From: JALZMG01 sp963844175
GTDB taxonomy: Bacteria; Actinomycetota; Acidimicrobiia; Acidimicrobiales; Ilumatobacteraceae
Assembly: GCA_963844175.1 (NCBI GenBank)
Contig: CAWJNE010000013.1
Span: forward strand, 124,001 to 188,000
Reading direction: 5' to 3'
Length of the DNA: 64,000 nucleotides
Shown here: piece after piece, positions 8,076 to 16,424 of the stretch
How the letters are laid out: each line of letters opens with the position of its first letter
Position numbering within the stretch: position 1 is the first letter of the stretch
Position numbers and translations under genes: made by a program
The notes under the pieces: generated by a model
Database searches by the model: none
Told to the model about the DNA's origin: nothing
The model's input: the letters and a program-made list of their open reading frames with translations, nothing else

Positions 8076-8747
8076 GTGGATGAACCCCGTGACCTGGCGC
8101 GTCCGGACGAGCACCGGCGACGGCGCCGCTGGCGCTGGGTGGCCGGGATCGGCGCTCCGCTGCTGGTCGCGGTCGGTGTCGGCCTCGCCTACTTCCAGCC
8201 GTGGAAGCTGTTCGTCGACACGACCGTCGACGAGGCGGCGCCGGTCGGCGCCGCACCGATCCAGGTCGCGCCGACCACGACGACCACCACCACTGGCCCG
8301 CCGACGACCAGCGCGTCGACGAGCGGCCAGCCGGCGTCGGCGCAGCCGCCGACCACGACGCCGTCGACGACCGTGCCACCACCCCTGACCGTGCCACCGC
8401 CGACGACCGTGGCGCCGGCACCGCCGCCGATGTTCGTGTCACTCGATCACTCGACGTCGGGCTCGCTGGTGTTGCTGGAGGACGCCGACGGCCGGCGCTT
8501 CGCCCGCATCGAGGATCTCGCCACCGACCAGGGTCCCGACGTCTACGTGTACCTGTCGACCAACCCGGTCGACGGTCCGGAGGAGGCGTTCGACGACGAC
8601 CACGTCGACCTCGGCGGCCTGCAGGGCAACCTCGGCAACCAGAACTACGAGATCCCGGCCGGCACCGACCTGGCCCGCTACCGGAGCGTCGTCATCTGGT
8701 GCGACCGCTTCGACAGCGCCTTCGGCGCCGCCCCACTGGCGTCATGA
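8076..8747 (+). CDS. Membrane-anchored DM13-domain protein
   Basis: A 223-residue protein from GTG 8076, preceded by AGAGGAAG. It has a basic N-terminus (RRRRRW), one membrane anchor (GIGAPLLVAVGVGLAYF), a long Thr/Pro-rich spacer (about residues 65-120) and a C-terminal DM13 domain of about 100 residues ending in VVIWCDRFDSAFGAAPL, with the near-invariant Cys. DM13 domains are predicted electron-transfer or redox modules. It follows the histidine kinase by 16 bases and may belong to its operon, perhaps as a redox sensor or target. That link is inference. Confidence 0.85.
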   Translation: MDEPRDLARPDEHRRRRRWRWVAGIGAPLLVAVGVGLAYFQPWKLFVDTTVDEAAPVGAAPIQVAPTTTTTTTGPPTTSASTSGQPASAQPPTTTPSTTVPPPLTVPPPTTVAPAPPPMFVSLDHSTSGSLVLLEDADGRRFARIEDLATDQGPDVYVYLSTNPVDGPEEAFDDDHVDLGGLQGNLGNQNYEIPAGTDLARYRSVVIWCDRFDSAFGAAPLAS

Positions 8748-8758
8748 CCACCCGTTGA

Positions 8759-8846
8759 CCCCATCCGAGGGTTTCGTGCATCCGAGGGTTTGTTGAGGGG
8801 CTTCCCCGCAGCTGGCCCTCGGATGCAGCAAACCCTCGGATGGGGT
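8759..8846. repeat. Palindromic repeat element, copy A
   Basis: The left half holds two tandem copies of CATCCGAGGGTTT (about 8762-8774 and 8779-8791). The right half holds the inverted matches CCCTCGGATG (8816-8825) and AAACCCTCGGATG (8831-8843), with a small GGGGCTTCCCC hairpin in the centre. It fills the gap between two convergent genes and probably acts as a bidirectional terminator. Related copies lie at 27764-27852 and 40909-40975. Confidence 0.85.
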
Positions 8847-8850
8847 GGGG

Positions 8851-9363
8851 TCAGTCCCAGGCGGTGTCGACGTCGTACGGGCGCTGGCGGGGCGGGGCGG
8901 CGTCGCGCTTCCACGCCAGCAGGCGGCGGCGGAAGTAGCAGACCTCCTGACCGTCCTGGTTGAAGCCCTTCGTCTCCACCGTGACGACGCCCCGGTCGGG
9001 CTTCGACGTCGACTCCTTCACGTCCAGCACCCGAGTCTCGGCGTGGATCGTGTCGCCGTGGAACGTCGGGAACTTGTGCTGCAGCGTCTCGACCTCGAGG
9101 TTGGCGATGGCTGCGCCGCTGACGTCGGGCACGCTCATCCCGAGGACCAGCGAGTACACGAGGTTGCCGACGACGACGTTGCGCCCCTGGACGCTCTGTC
9201 CGGCGTACCAGTCGTTGGTGTGCAGCGGGTGGTGGTTCATCGTGATCATGCAGAACAGGTGGTCGTCGTACTCGGTGATCGTCTTGCCCGGCCAGTGCCG
9301 GTACACGTCGCCCACGACGAAGTCCTCCAGGTGGCGGCCGAAGGGGCGCTCATGGACCGTCAT
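8851..9363 (-). CDS. MaoC-family (hot-dog fold) CoA hydratase
   Basis: A 170-residue protein with a MaoC/R-hydratase-type core. FxVGDVYRHWPGKTITEYD and NHHPLHTNDWYA contain the usual substrate-end His, followed by VVVGNLVYSLVLGMSV and FPTFHGDTIHAETRVLDVKES. Members hydrate enoyl-CoA or mesaconyl-CoA-type esters. The layout fits the mesaconyl-CoA/MaoC subgroup, which in some organisms works with malyl-CoA lyases like those at 1231-3160, but they are 6 kb apart. The stop lies a few bases from repeat copy A. Confidence 0.88.
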   Translation of the reverse strand: MTVHERPFGRHLEDFVVGDVYRHWPGKTITEYDDHLFCMITMNHHPLHTNDWYAGQSVQGRNVVVGNLVYSLVLGMSVPDVSGAAIANLEVETLQHKFPTFHGDTIHAETRVLDVKESTSKPDRGVVTVETKGFNQDGQEVCYFRRRLLAWKRDAAPPRQRPYDVDTAWD

Positions 9364-9374
9364 GACGCCGGAAG

Positions 9375-10634
9375 CTACCCGTCCGTCTGCTGGTCGGAGC
9401 GCTCCGGTGGGCGCGTGGTGCCGTCGTCGGGCTCGTCGTCAGGCGTCCGACGGCGCGGCCAGTGGCGCAGCGCGAAGTCGATCCGCCGCTCGCTCTCGGT
9501 CGTCTCCCGTTGGGCGATGTCGCGCAGCCGGTCCAGCCGCTCGCGGCGCTCGATCGACCACGGGCCGACGCGCAGCGAGGCGTAGATCAGCCCGCCGAAC
9601 AGGATCGGGAACCAGAACTGGGCCAGGCGGTAGGCGGCCACTCCGAGCGTCGCCGTCTGGCGAGTCAGCCCGAAGCCGACCAGCGTCGGGATGTAGATGC
9701 CTTCCACGATGCCCAGGCCGCCGGGCGTGATGGGGATGACTGCGGCGACGTTGGCCAGCCCGAACGCGACCAGCAGGGCGTCGACGTCGAGCGTCCCGCC
9801 GAACGCCCAGACGAAGACCCACAGCGACGCCGCGTCGAGAAGCCAGTTGAGCGATGCCCACAGGACGACGCGCTTGAGCAACTGCCGATCGGCGATGAGG
9901 TCCTCCAGCCGCGTGCCGATCTGGCGCATGGCGGCGGCGGCCTGATCACCGTCGAAGTGGAACTTGCGGGCCAACCAGCGCAGGAACGTCTCGGCTCGGC
10001 CCTGGCCGTGCTGCAGGCCGACCACGAGCAGTGCGACGACGACCATCATGCCGAGACCGACCAGCGCGGCCGAGGCGTACAGCGGGTTGACGCCCCGGAT
10101 CGGGATCGACACCAAGAGCGACAGCCAGAACATGAGGTTGAGCACGACGGCCGATCCGAGGCCGGCCGTGGCCAGGGCGAACCCGGCGTCGGGCCCGCTG
10201 ATCCCGGACAGCGTGAGCAACCGGTATCCGAGGGCCGATCCGGCGGCACTGCCGCCGGGCACGATGTTGCCGAGCGCTTTGGTGCTCATCTGGATGCGGA
10301 ACATCCGCATCGAGCTGATCTGCCGGCCGGCGGCGCCGAGCGCCGACTTCGTCAGCAGGGCGTAGCAGAACCAGCAGGCCAGCTGCAGCCCGACCCCCAG
10401 GACCAGGTAGATGGGCCGGACCTGGTTGAGATCGGTCAGCGCTTCGCGCAGATCCGGGATCAGCGGGATGACGAGGAAGTAGACGACGGCGACGATCAGG
10501 AGGACCTTGATCGTCAGGCGGACGGGGCGGACGCGCTTGCGCCGCACGGGCTGCGACGGGTCGCGCTCGATCGGGGGCAGCTCGCCCGTCTCGAGGGATC
10601 CGGGGAGACGGCGCAGTCCGGCGTCGTCGGTCAC
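9375..10634 (-). CDS. Flippase-like integral membrane protein (LPG synthase TM / UPF0104 family)
   Basis: A 419-residue protein with about eight membrane segments between residues 40 and 350. It carries the family signatures GLGVGLQLACWFCYALLTK, NIVPGGSAAGSALGYRLL and ANVAAVIPITPGGLGIVEG. Both tails are charged and cytosolic; the C-terminal one is rich in Arg/Asp/Glu. The family is homologous to the flippase half of MprF and to AglD-type proteins and is thought to move or modify lipids. No catalytic aminoacyl-transferase domain is attached. It lies 11 bases from the MaoC gene on the same strand, but no functional link is evident. Confidence 0.85.
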   Translation of the reverse strand: MTDDAGLRRLPGSLETGELPPIERDPSQPVRRKRVRPVRLTIKVLLIVAVVYFLVIPLIPDLREALTDLNQVRPIYLVLGVGLQLACWFCYALLTKSALGAAGRQISSMRMFRIQMSTKALGNIVPGGSAAGSALGYRLLTLSGISGPDAGFALATAGLGSAVVLNLMFWLSLLVSIPIRGVNPLYASAALVGLGMMVVVALLVVGLQHGQGRAETFLRWLARKFHFDGDQAAAAMRQIGTRLEDLIADRQLLKRVVLWASLNWLLDAASLWVFVWAFGGTLDVDALLVAFGLANVAAVIPITPGGLGIVEGIYIPTLVGFGLTRQTATLGVAAYRLAQFWFPILFGGLIYASLRVGPWSIERRERLDRLRDIAQRETTESERRIDFALRHWPRRRTPDDEPDDGTTRPPERSDQQTDG

Positions 10635-10711
10635 GGGCGTCCATGATGGCCGCTGAAACCGCCGAACCCGATGACGCCCCGGGCGCCCGACGCCGGTCAG
10701 CGGAGGACGTC

Positions 10712-10808
10712 CCCGAGCGCTCGTTGCGCAGCGGGCATGACACCCCGGGCCGGCCGTGCCCGGCCCAGCCGGGTGAGCTGCGTCGTCGGAGCGAGCAAGG
10801 CGATCGAC
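10712..10808 (-). repeat. Intergenic element X, related to one at 16425-16505
   Basis: On the minus strand, immediately behind the hydrolase stop, the segment carries GCTCGCTCCG, CTCACCCGG, GGGCCGGGCACGGCCGG and GCTGCGCAACGAGCGCTC in that order. The same ordered blocks, with small changes, follow the class II aldolase stop at 16425-16505 on the plus strand. The G/C hairpin in the middle suggests a terminator-like role. Confidence 0.5.
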
Positions 10809-11774
10809 TCAGAGAGCGTCGATGACGCGGCGCAGGCGGGCGACCAGGCGGTCGCGAACGCTGGCGTCGGTCTTGCCGAGGTGGACGAGCACCGCCTCGT
10901 GCTCGGGGAGCACGAGGACGTACTGCCCCTCGTACCCGTGGGCGGCGACCGATCCGGGCTGGTCCGGCCAGGTCCACCAGTGCCGGCCGTAGCCGACGCC
11001 GGTCTCGGGGTCGCGGGCGATGGTGGTGCGGGCGTGGTCCAGCCAGCCGGCGGGCAGGATCCGCTCGCCGGCGACGACCCCGTCGCAGCGGTACAGCTCG
11101 CCGAACCGGGCGAACTGGCGGGCCGGGGCGTGCACGTACGACGATCCGACCCAGGTGCCGGCGGCGTCGAACGAGGGCTCGGCGTCGAACATCCCGGCCG
11201 GGCCGAACAGGCGCTGGTCGAGGAACGCCCGCATGCCGGCCTCGCCGCCGCCCACGAGGTCGCCGACGATCCGGCAGACGATGTTGGTCGTGCCGGAGGA
11301 GTAGTTCCAGACGGTCCCGGGCGGGTGGTCGAGCGGCAGCGCGGCGGCGTACGCCGCGTGGTCGGCCGAGCCGGCACCGAACAGCATGTCGATGGCGTTG
11401 GACGTCGTACCGTCGACGTAGTCCTCGAGGAACCGCAGCCCCGGGCGCATCTCCAGCAGGTCGAGCACGGTGATCGCCGCCTTGTCGGTGCCGGCCCACG
11501 ACGGGACCGGCGCCGGATCGGCTGGGTCGAGGCGGCCGTCGGCGACGAGGATGCCAACGGCGGCGTGGACCATCGACTTCGCCGTGCTCCACGAGATCAG
11601 GGGCGTCTCGGCCGTGACCGCCGCCTCGTCGGGCGCGAACAGGTTGCCGGGCTGCACGCCGTAGCGCTCGGCCACGAGCTCGCCGCCGCGCATCAGCACG
11701 AACGCCAGCGAGACGCCCTCGTCGGCCGGGCGGTCGAACAGCTCGTCGAGCTCGAGCTCGATCGACGTTGCCAC
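10809..11774 (-). CDS. Serine hydrolase, beta-lactamase/NylB-like fold
   Basis: A 321-residue class C beta-lactamase-fold hydrolase without a signal peptide, so cytosolic. It shows the SxxK nucleophile motif in WSTAKSM, the Tyr motif in WNYSSGTTNIVCRI, and a late GHG-like YEGQYV where the third motif lies. The arrangement resembles 6-aminohexanoate-dimer hydrolases and related esterases rather than true beta-lactamases. GTG 11774 is preferred; the sequence upstream of it is Arg/Cys-rich and overlaps the region just before the divergent polymerase gene (49 bases between the two starts). The substrate is unknown. Confidence 0.85.
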   Translation of the reverse strand: MATSIELELDELFDRPADEGVSLAFVLMRGGELVAERYGVQPGNLFAPDEAAVTAETPLISWSTAKSMVHAAVGILVADGRLDPADPAPVPSWAGTDKAAITVLDLLEMRPGLRFLEDYVDGTTSNAIDMLFGAGSADHAAYAAALPLDHPPGTVWNYSSGTTNIVCRIVGDLVGGGEAGMRAFLDQRLFGPAGMFDAEPSFDAAGTWVGSSYVHAPARQFARFGELYRCDGVVAGERILPAGWLDHARTTIARDPETGVGYGRHWWTWPDQPGSVAAHGYEGQYVLVLPEHEAVLVHLGKTDASVRDRLVARLRRVIDAL

Positions 11775-11823
11775 GGCGACACACTGGCACGGCCGATCGG
11801 CGCCGACAGTACGGTCAGGTGCG

Positions 11824-12849
11824 GTGGCCGCGGCACGGAACGCACACGGGGAGCCGGTCGAGCTCGAGGTCGCCGGGCGGTCGGTCGCCATCAGCAGCCC
11901 GGGCAAGGTGATGTTCCCGGAGCATGGCGAGACGAAGCTCGACCTGGCCCGGTACTACGTGGCCGTCGGCGATGCGCTGATGCGCACGGTGCGCGACCGG
12001 CCGACGCTGCTGCAGCGGTTCCCGAACGGGGTCACCGGTCAGTCGTTCTTCCAGAAGCGGATCCCCGAGTCGGCGCCGGATTGGCTGGAGACGACGACCG
12101 TCGCAACGGTCAACGGCACGGAGTCGCGGGCGATCGTGATGGCCGACCTGGCCCACGTCCTCTGGGCGGCCAACCAGGGGTGCCTCGGTTTCCATCCGTG
12201 GCCGTATCGGGCGTCGGACCCGGCGTCGACGGACGAGCTGCGCATCGACATCGACCCGTCGCCGGGCGTGACGTTCGACATGGTGCGCGAGGCGGCCGCC
12301 GAAGTGCGGACGTACCTCGCCGAGGAGGGCATCACGGCGTTCCCGAAGACCACCGGCAACCGCGGGTTGCACCTGTACGTCCGCGTCGAGCCGGGGTGGG
12401 ACTCGTTCGGCGTGCGCCAGGCCGCGGTCAGCGTGGCACGGGCGATGGAGCAACGTCGCCCGGAGCTGATCACGGCCAAGTGGTGGAAGGAGGAGCGCGG
12501 GTCGCGGGTGTTCATCGACTTCAACCAGAACGCCCCACACAAGACCGTGTTCGGGGCCTGGTGCGTGCGGTCGCGCGTCGGCGCCCAGGTGTCGACGCCG
12601 TTCCGCTGGGACGAGTTGCCGGCCATCCACCCGGACCACCTGACGATGGCCACCGTCCCGGCCCGCGTCGCCGCCGACGGCGATCCGTGGGCGGCGATCG
12701 ACGACGAGCCGCAGTCGATCACGCCGCTCGTCGACCGGTACCGCGCCGACCTCGCCAACGGCATCCCCGACGCCCCGTGGCCGCCCGTCTACCCGAAGAT
12801 GCCCGACGAGGCCCGCCGCGTGAACCCCAGCCGCAAACGCGAGGACTGA
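11824..12849 (+). CDS. LigD-type primase-polymerase domain protein (stand-alone)
   Basis: A 341-residue archaeo-eukaryotic primase-like polymerase of the kind fused in mycobacterial LigD, here on its own. It shows SSPGKVMFPEHGETKLDLARYY (N-terminal signature), the metal-binding pair in RIDIDPSPG, the primer/nucleotide His in TTGNRGLHLYV, and the third Asp in VFIDFNQN. No ligase or nuclease domain is attached and no Ku gene is in the window. Such proteins take part in non-homologous end joining or gap repair. Start GTG 11824, with no clear Shine-Dalgarno sequence. The basic C-terminus (RRVNPSRKRED) may bind DNA. Confidence 0.9.
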   Translation: MAAARNAHGEPVELEVAGRSVAISSPGKVMFPEHGETKLDLARYYVAVGDALMRTVRDRPTLLQRFPNGVTGQSFFQKRIPESAPDWLETTTVATVNGTESRAIVMADLAHVLWAANQGCLGFHPWPYRASDPASTDELRIDIDPSPGVTFDMVREAAAEVRTYLAEEGITAFPKTTGNRGLHLYVRVEPGWDSFGVRQAAVSVARAMEQRRPELITAKWWKEERGSRVFIDFNQNAPHKTVFGAWCVRSRVGAQVSTPFRWDELPAIHPDHLTMATVPARVAADGDPWAAIDDEPQSITPLVDRYRADLANGIPDAPWPPVYPKMPDEARRVNPSRKRED

Positions 12850-12855
12850 CGAGGA

Positions 12856-12911
12856 CCGCGAGTACGAACAGATCGACGCCAGATCTGACCCCGATCCGTT
12901 CTTACTCGCGG
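12856..12911 (+). terminator. Long imperfect hairpin after the polymerase gene
   Basis: Arms at 12856-12874 and 12893-12911 match at 17 of 19 positions, with a further palindrome in the loop. It begins six bases after the stop of the upstream gene. There is no long T run, so termination efficiency is uncertain. Confidence 0.6.
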
Positions 12912-12958
12912 GTTGCGGGGTCGGGAACCGGGCGGGGGGCGACGGGCGTCACATCGGC

Positions 12959-14002
12959 ATGCGACGCCGAACGGCCATCACCACCCTCCTCCTGTCGGCA
13001 CCCGTGGCGGTGCTCGCGCCGGGGGTCGCCGACGCCTGCGGCGGCCTGGTCGGCGAGAACGGCACGATCGAGCTGGTCCGCACGACGACGCTGGCCGCCT
13101 TCCACGACGGCGTCGAGCGCTACGTCACGTCGTTCGAGTTCACCGGCGAGGGCGAGTCGGTCGGCTCGATCGTGCCGCTGCCCGACGTGCCGACGGCCGT
13201 CGAGCGAGGCGGTGACTGGACGCTGCAGCGCCTGGCCCAGGAGGTCGCCCCGCCGGCGCTCGACTTCGAGGCAGCCGAGGCGACGACAGTTGCTGCGAGC
13301 GCCGACGTCGAGATCGTGCTGGAGGCGGAGATCGACGCCCTCGACATCACGGTCCTCAAGGGCGGCGGCGACGAGGTCGGCGAGTGGGCGCTGGAGAACG
13401 GGTTCTTCTTGCCGCCCGACGCGCCGGAGGTCCTCGACTACTACGCCGAGCGCAGCCCCGTGTTCATGGCCGCCAAGTTCGACGCCCAGCGAGCTCGCGA
13501 GCTCGGCCAGGGCGCCGGCGACAGCACGCCCATCATGGCGACCATCCCGACCGACGACCCGTGGGTGCCGGTGCGCATCCTCGGTCTCGGCCTGGAGCAG
13601 GACCGTCGCGTGGAGGCGGACGTGTTCCTGCTCACCGACCAGCGGCCCGAGCTGCTCGCCGGCGGACCCGGGCTGACGGTCGAGCGCAGCAGCTCGGCCT
13701 CATCGTCCCTGCTCGCCGACCTGCGCTCCGACGTCGGCATGGACTGGGTGCCGTCGGACATGTGGCTGTCGTACCTCCAGCTCGACGCCGATGCCGGTGA
13801 CCTCGACTACGACCTCGCCGTCTCCGTGGACGCCGGCGACGAGCCCTCGATCGTCGATGCGGGCATCGGACCCGCATCCGCCGTCCCGGTCGGCCCCTCG
13901 GCACCGGGCACGCCGTGGTGGCCGATCGGCGCAGGTGCAGCGTCCGGCCTCGCCCTCGTCGCCGGATGGGCCATCGTCGGCCGGACCCGGGCGACGCAAT
14001 GA
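12959..14002 (+). CDS. Secreted/anchored DUF2330-domain protein
   Basis: A 347-residue protein. The N-terminus is a signal peptide (MRRRTAITTLLLSAPVAVLA) ending near VADACGG, the Cys-Gly-Gly start typical of DUF2330 mature proteins. A long beta-rich extracellular domain follows, then a C-terminal membrane helix (WPIGAGAASGLALVAGWAIV) and a short basic tail. DUF2330 has no known biochemical role. The membrane helix near the end and the N-terminal signal place the bulk outside the cell. It is followed on the same strand by a cupredoxin gene, but the 106-base gap leaves co-transcription open. Confidence 0.82.
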   Translation: MRRRTAITTLLLSAPVAVLAPGVADACGGLVGENGTIELVRTTTLAAFHDGVERYVTSFEFTGEGESVGSIVPLPDVPTAVERGGDWTLQRLAQEVAPPALDFEAAEATTVAASADVEIVLEAEIDALDITVLKGGGDEVGEWALENGFFLPPDAPEVLDYYAERSPVFMAAKFDAQRARELGQGAGDSTPIMATIPTDDPWVPVRILGLGLEQDRRVEADVFLLTDQRPELLAGGPGLTVERSSSASSSLLADLRSDVGMDWVPSDMWLSYLQLDADAGDLDYDLAVSVDAGDEPSIVDAGIGPASAVPVGPSAPGTPWWPIGAGAASGLALVAGWAIVGRTRATQ

Positions 14003-14108
14003 GCGAGCGAGTCTTCGAGCGAGCGAATCATCGTTACGGTCCTTTCACTCACTGGTGCCCCGTGAGCTCGGCGCCCGTTCGAGCGTCGCACGACTCGATG
14101 GTGCACCA

Positions 14109-14576
14109 GTGAGGGCCGCTCTCGTACGGATCGGCGCCGGCGTCGTGGTCGCCGGCGCCGTGACCGCCGTCGGCTACGCCGTCGCCGCCACCGGGGACGC
14201 CTCCCCGGCCGCCGCCCTCGGGCCCGGTCCCGTGACCGTCGTGGTCGACGTCGAGCACAGCCGGTTCCTGCCCTCCGACCTGCGCGTCGTGCAGGGCACC
14301 GAGGTCCGATTCGTGCTGCGCAACGCCGATCCGATCAACCACGAGCTGATCGTCGGTCCCGAGGACGTCCACGCCCGGCACCGCCACGGCACGGAGCGTG
14401 AGCACGAGCCGCGCGACGGCGAGCTGTCGGTCGGGCCGGATGGGCAGGGGGTCACCTCCTTCGTGTTCGACGCACCCGGCATCGTCGAGATGGCGTGCCA
14501 CCTGCCCGGCCATTACGCCTTCGGCATGCACGGCGAGATCGAGGTCGTCGCCGGCGCCGAGGTCGAGGCCGGATGA
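14109..14576 (+). CDS. Exported cupredoxin-like copper protein
   Basis: A 155-residue protein from GTG 14109. A signal/anchor segment (IGAGVVVAGAVTAVGYAVAA) precedes a single cupredoxin domain. The type 1 copper ligands are readable: His in NHELIV, Cys in MACHLPGHY, His in the same segment and Met in GMHG. Between them is an unusual His/Arg/Glu-rich loop (HARHRHGTEREHEP) that could bind additional metal. It is likely an electron carrier or copper-binding protein outside the membrane. The longer in-frame start at 13791 lies inside the preceding gene and is rejected. Confidence 0.85.
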   Translation: MRAALVRIGAGVVVAGAVTAVGYAVAATGDASPAAALGPGPVTVVVDVEHSRFLPSDLRVVQGTEVRFVLRNADPINHELIVGPEDVHARHRHGTEREHEPRDGELSVGPDGQGVTSFVFDAPGIVEMACHLPGHYAFGMHGEIEVVAGAEVEAG

Positions 14577-14618
14577 GGTGCCCGATGCCGGTCCGGTCGA
14601 ACGCCTACCATCGCCCGG

Positions 14619-15173
14619 GTGTCGTCCCCGCCGCCTCCCCCGCCCGGCCCGCCTCCGCCGCCAGGCGCGTACGGCACGGACCGCCCCGTCGCCCCACCGC
14701 CGCCTCCCAGCTACCAGGCGCCGCCGAACGTCACGTGGGGTCAGACGAAGCCACCGGCGCCGCCGTGCCCGATCGGCGCGTGGCTGATGATCGGCGGCGC
14801 GATCGCCATGGGGATCGGTTGCGTCGTCTCGTGGTTCACGGTGTCGGTCCTCGACGAGTCGATCTCCGTGAACGCCTTCACCGACTTCGGACCCGACGAC
14901 GAGTCGAGCGACGCGTTCCTGCTCGTGGTGGCACTGGCCGTCCTCGGCTTCGGAATCGCCACCCTGTTCGCCAAGCGCCTCCTGCCGATCGCCATCCTCG
15001 CCACGGTCTTCTCGTCGTTCGGGGTGATCGCATCGATCGGGCGGCTCACCGATGTCGCCGAGATCGGTGACCTCTTCGACATCTCGTGGGGCGCCGGCTT
15101 GCCCATCCTGCTCGTCGGCTCGTTGGCCGGGCTGGCCGGCGGGATCATGGCGCTGGCGACGCGCCGCCGCTGA
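14619..15173 (+). CDS. Proline-rich four-helix membrane protein
   Basis: A 184-residue protein from GTG 14619. The first ~45 residues are a cytosolic Pro/Ser-rich tail (PPPPPPGPPPPPG). Four membrane segments follow (IGAWLMIGGAIAMGIGCVVSW, FLLVVALAVLGFGIATLF, LLPIAILATVFSSFGVIASI, LPILLVGSLAGLAGGIMAL). The layout is common in actinobacterial membrane proteins of unknown role. A short acidic loop lies between helices 1 and 2. No catalytic motif is seen. Confidence 0.75.
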   Translation: MSSPPPPPPGPPPPPGAYGTDRPVAPPPPPSYQAPPNVTWGQTKPPAPPCPIGAWLMIGGAIAMGIGCVVSWFTVSVLDESISVNAFTDFGPDDESSDAFLLVVALAVLGFGIATLFAKRLLPIAILATVFSSFGVIASIGRLTDVAEIGDLFDISWGAGLPILLVGSLAGLAGGIMALATRRR

Positions 15174-15181
15174 CCCCCTGC

Positions 15182-15565
15182 TCACCGAGCGGCGATGATC
15201 GCCACCTCCAGCCGCCACTCGGGGCGAGCCAGCGCCGGGACCGTGACCAGGGTCGACGCCGCGAGGTGGCCCTGCATGAACCGGTCGCGGGCCGCCATCA
15301 CGGGTCCCAGCGGTTCCCCGGCGACGACGTAGGTCGTCACCGACACGACGTCGGTGGCCGCCATGCCAGCGGTGTCGAGGATCGCCGCGAGGTTGGCCCA
15401 CACCACCGCCGCCTGCTCCTCCAGCGTCGGCGGCACGCTCCGGTCGGCGCCGACGGGCACGACGCCCGAGGTGTGCAGCAGCTCGGCCGGCCCGGCGCTG
15501 AGCACGGCGTGGGCGTAGGCGGCGGCCGGCGGGGCGATGGACGGAGGCGAGATCGTGGTGTTCAC
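15182..15565 (-). CDS. RidA/YjgF-family protein
   Basis: A 127-residue protein with the RidA fold: LHTSGVVPVGAD, EEQAAVVWANLAAILDTAGMAATDVVSVTTYV and a C-terminal PALARPEWRLEVAIIAA (canonical region VxLxxPxxxVEIxxxA). The catalytic Arg of enamine deaminases (RxxxEVE) corresponds to the Arg in RPEWRLEV, but the match is loose. Members hydrolyse reactive enamines or imines or act on related substrates. The start is 31 bases from the divergent aldolase start. A second, unrelated-looking RidA lies at 37277. Confidence 0.85.
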   Translation of the reverse strand: MNTTISPPSIAPPAAAYAHAVLSAGPAELLHTSGVVPVGADRSVPPTLEEQAAVVWANLAAILDTAGMAATDVVSVTTYVVAGEPLGPVMAARDRFMQGHLAASTLVTVPALARPEWRLEVAIIAAR

Positions 15566-15596
15566 ATCCCCATGTTGACGCCCCTAGCCTGGCCCG

Positions 15597-16415
15597 ATGG
15601 CTGTCATTGAGGACGTTGCTGTCGGCTCCATCGACGGGGTGCCACTGACCCCGAAGGCCGTGCAGCTCAGCGGGCCTCCGACGTTCGAGACCGTCGAGGA
15701 CGAGCGCCTGCACCGCAAGCAGAAGTTGGCCGGTGCGCTGCGCATCTTCGGACGGTTCGGGTTCGGCGAGGGCGTCGCCGGGCACATCACCGTGCGCGAT
15801 CCAGAGTTCCCCGACTGCTTCTGGGTCAACCCGTTCGGGCTCAGCTTCCGGCACATGCGGGTCAGCGACCTGATCCTCGTCAACCACTCAGGCGACGTGG
15901 TCTACGGCGACCAACCGGTCAATCGTGCGGCGTTCGTGATCCACAGCGCCATCCACCAGGCCCGCCCCGACGTGGTCGCCGCCGCCCACGCCCACTCGCC
16001 GTACGGCAAGTCGTTCGCCTCGCTCGGCATCCCGTTGGCGCCGCTGACCCAGGACGCCTGCATCTTCTACGGCGACCACACGTTGATCACCGAGCAGGGC
16101 GGCGCCGTGGTGTTCGACGTCGACGCCGGCAAGGAGCTCGCTGCGGCGTTCCCCAGCGGCAAGGCGGCGATCCACCAGAACCACGGGTTGTTCACGGTCG
16201 GCCAGAGCGTCGACGAGGCCGTCTTCTGGTTCGTGTCGATGGAGCGCTCCTGCCAGGCCCAGCTGATGGCGATGGCTGCCGGTGAGCCGAAGGAGATCCG
16301 CCCGGAGTACGCCGAGTACACGGCGGCCCAGACCGGGTTCCCACTGGCCGGCTGGTTCAGCTTCCAACCGCTCTGGCAGGAGATCTGCCGCACCGACCCG
16401 GAACTGTTCGAGTAG
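15597..16415 (+). CDS. Class II aldolase/adducin-domain protein
   Basis: A 272-residue protein. The core is the class II (zinc) aldolase fold of the L-fuculose-phosphate aldolase and adducin families. It shows GFGEGVAGHITVRDP, VNPFGLSFRHMRVSDLILV, the metal-binding HAHSPYG and the later NHGLFTVG His. The catalytic acid of sugar-phosphate aldolases (a Glu near residue 73 of FucA) is not clearly present, so the reaction may differ. No sugar-kinase partner lies nearby, and the divergent RidA gene gives no clear hint. Cytosolic. Confidence 0.85.
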   Translation: MAVIEDVAVGSIDGVPLTPKAVQLSGPPTFETVEDERLHRKQKLAGALRIFGRFGFGEGVAGHITVRDPEFPDCFWVNPFGLSFRHMRVSDLILVNHSGDVVYGDQPVNRAAFVIHSAIHQARPDVVAAAHAHSPYGKSFASLGIPLAPLTQDACIFYGDHTLITEQGGAVVFDVDAGKELAAAFPSGKAAIHQNHGLFTVGQSVDEAVFWFVSMERSCQAQLMAMAAGEPKEIRPEYAEYTAAQTGFPLAGWFSFQPLWQEICRTDPELFE

Positions 16416-16424
16416 GCACGAGCT

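Noticed and set aside
8759..8846. CRISPR-like array because of repeated 13-mers
   Set aside because: The repeats are palindromic arms of one element without spacers of regular length; there are no cas genes in the window.
9946..11790. A 614-codon minus-strand frame spanning two genes
   Set aside because: It runs out of frame through the hydrolase and flippase genes and is Arg/Pro-rich nonsense.
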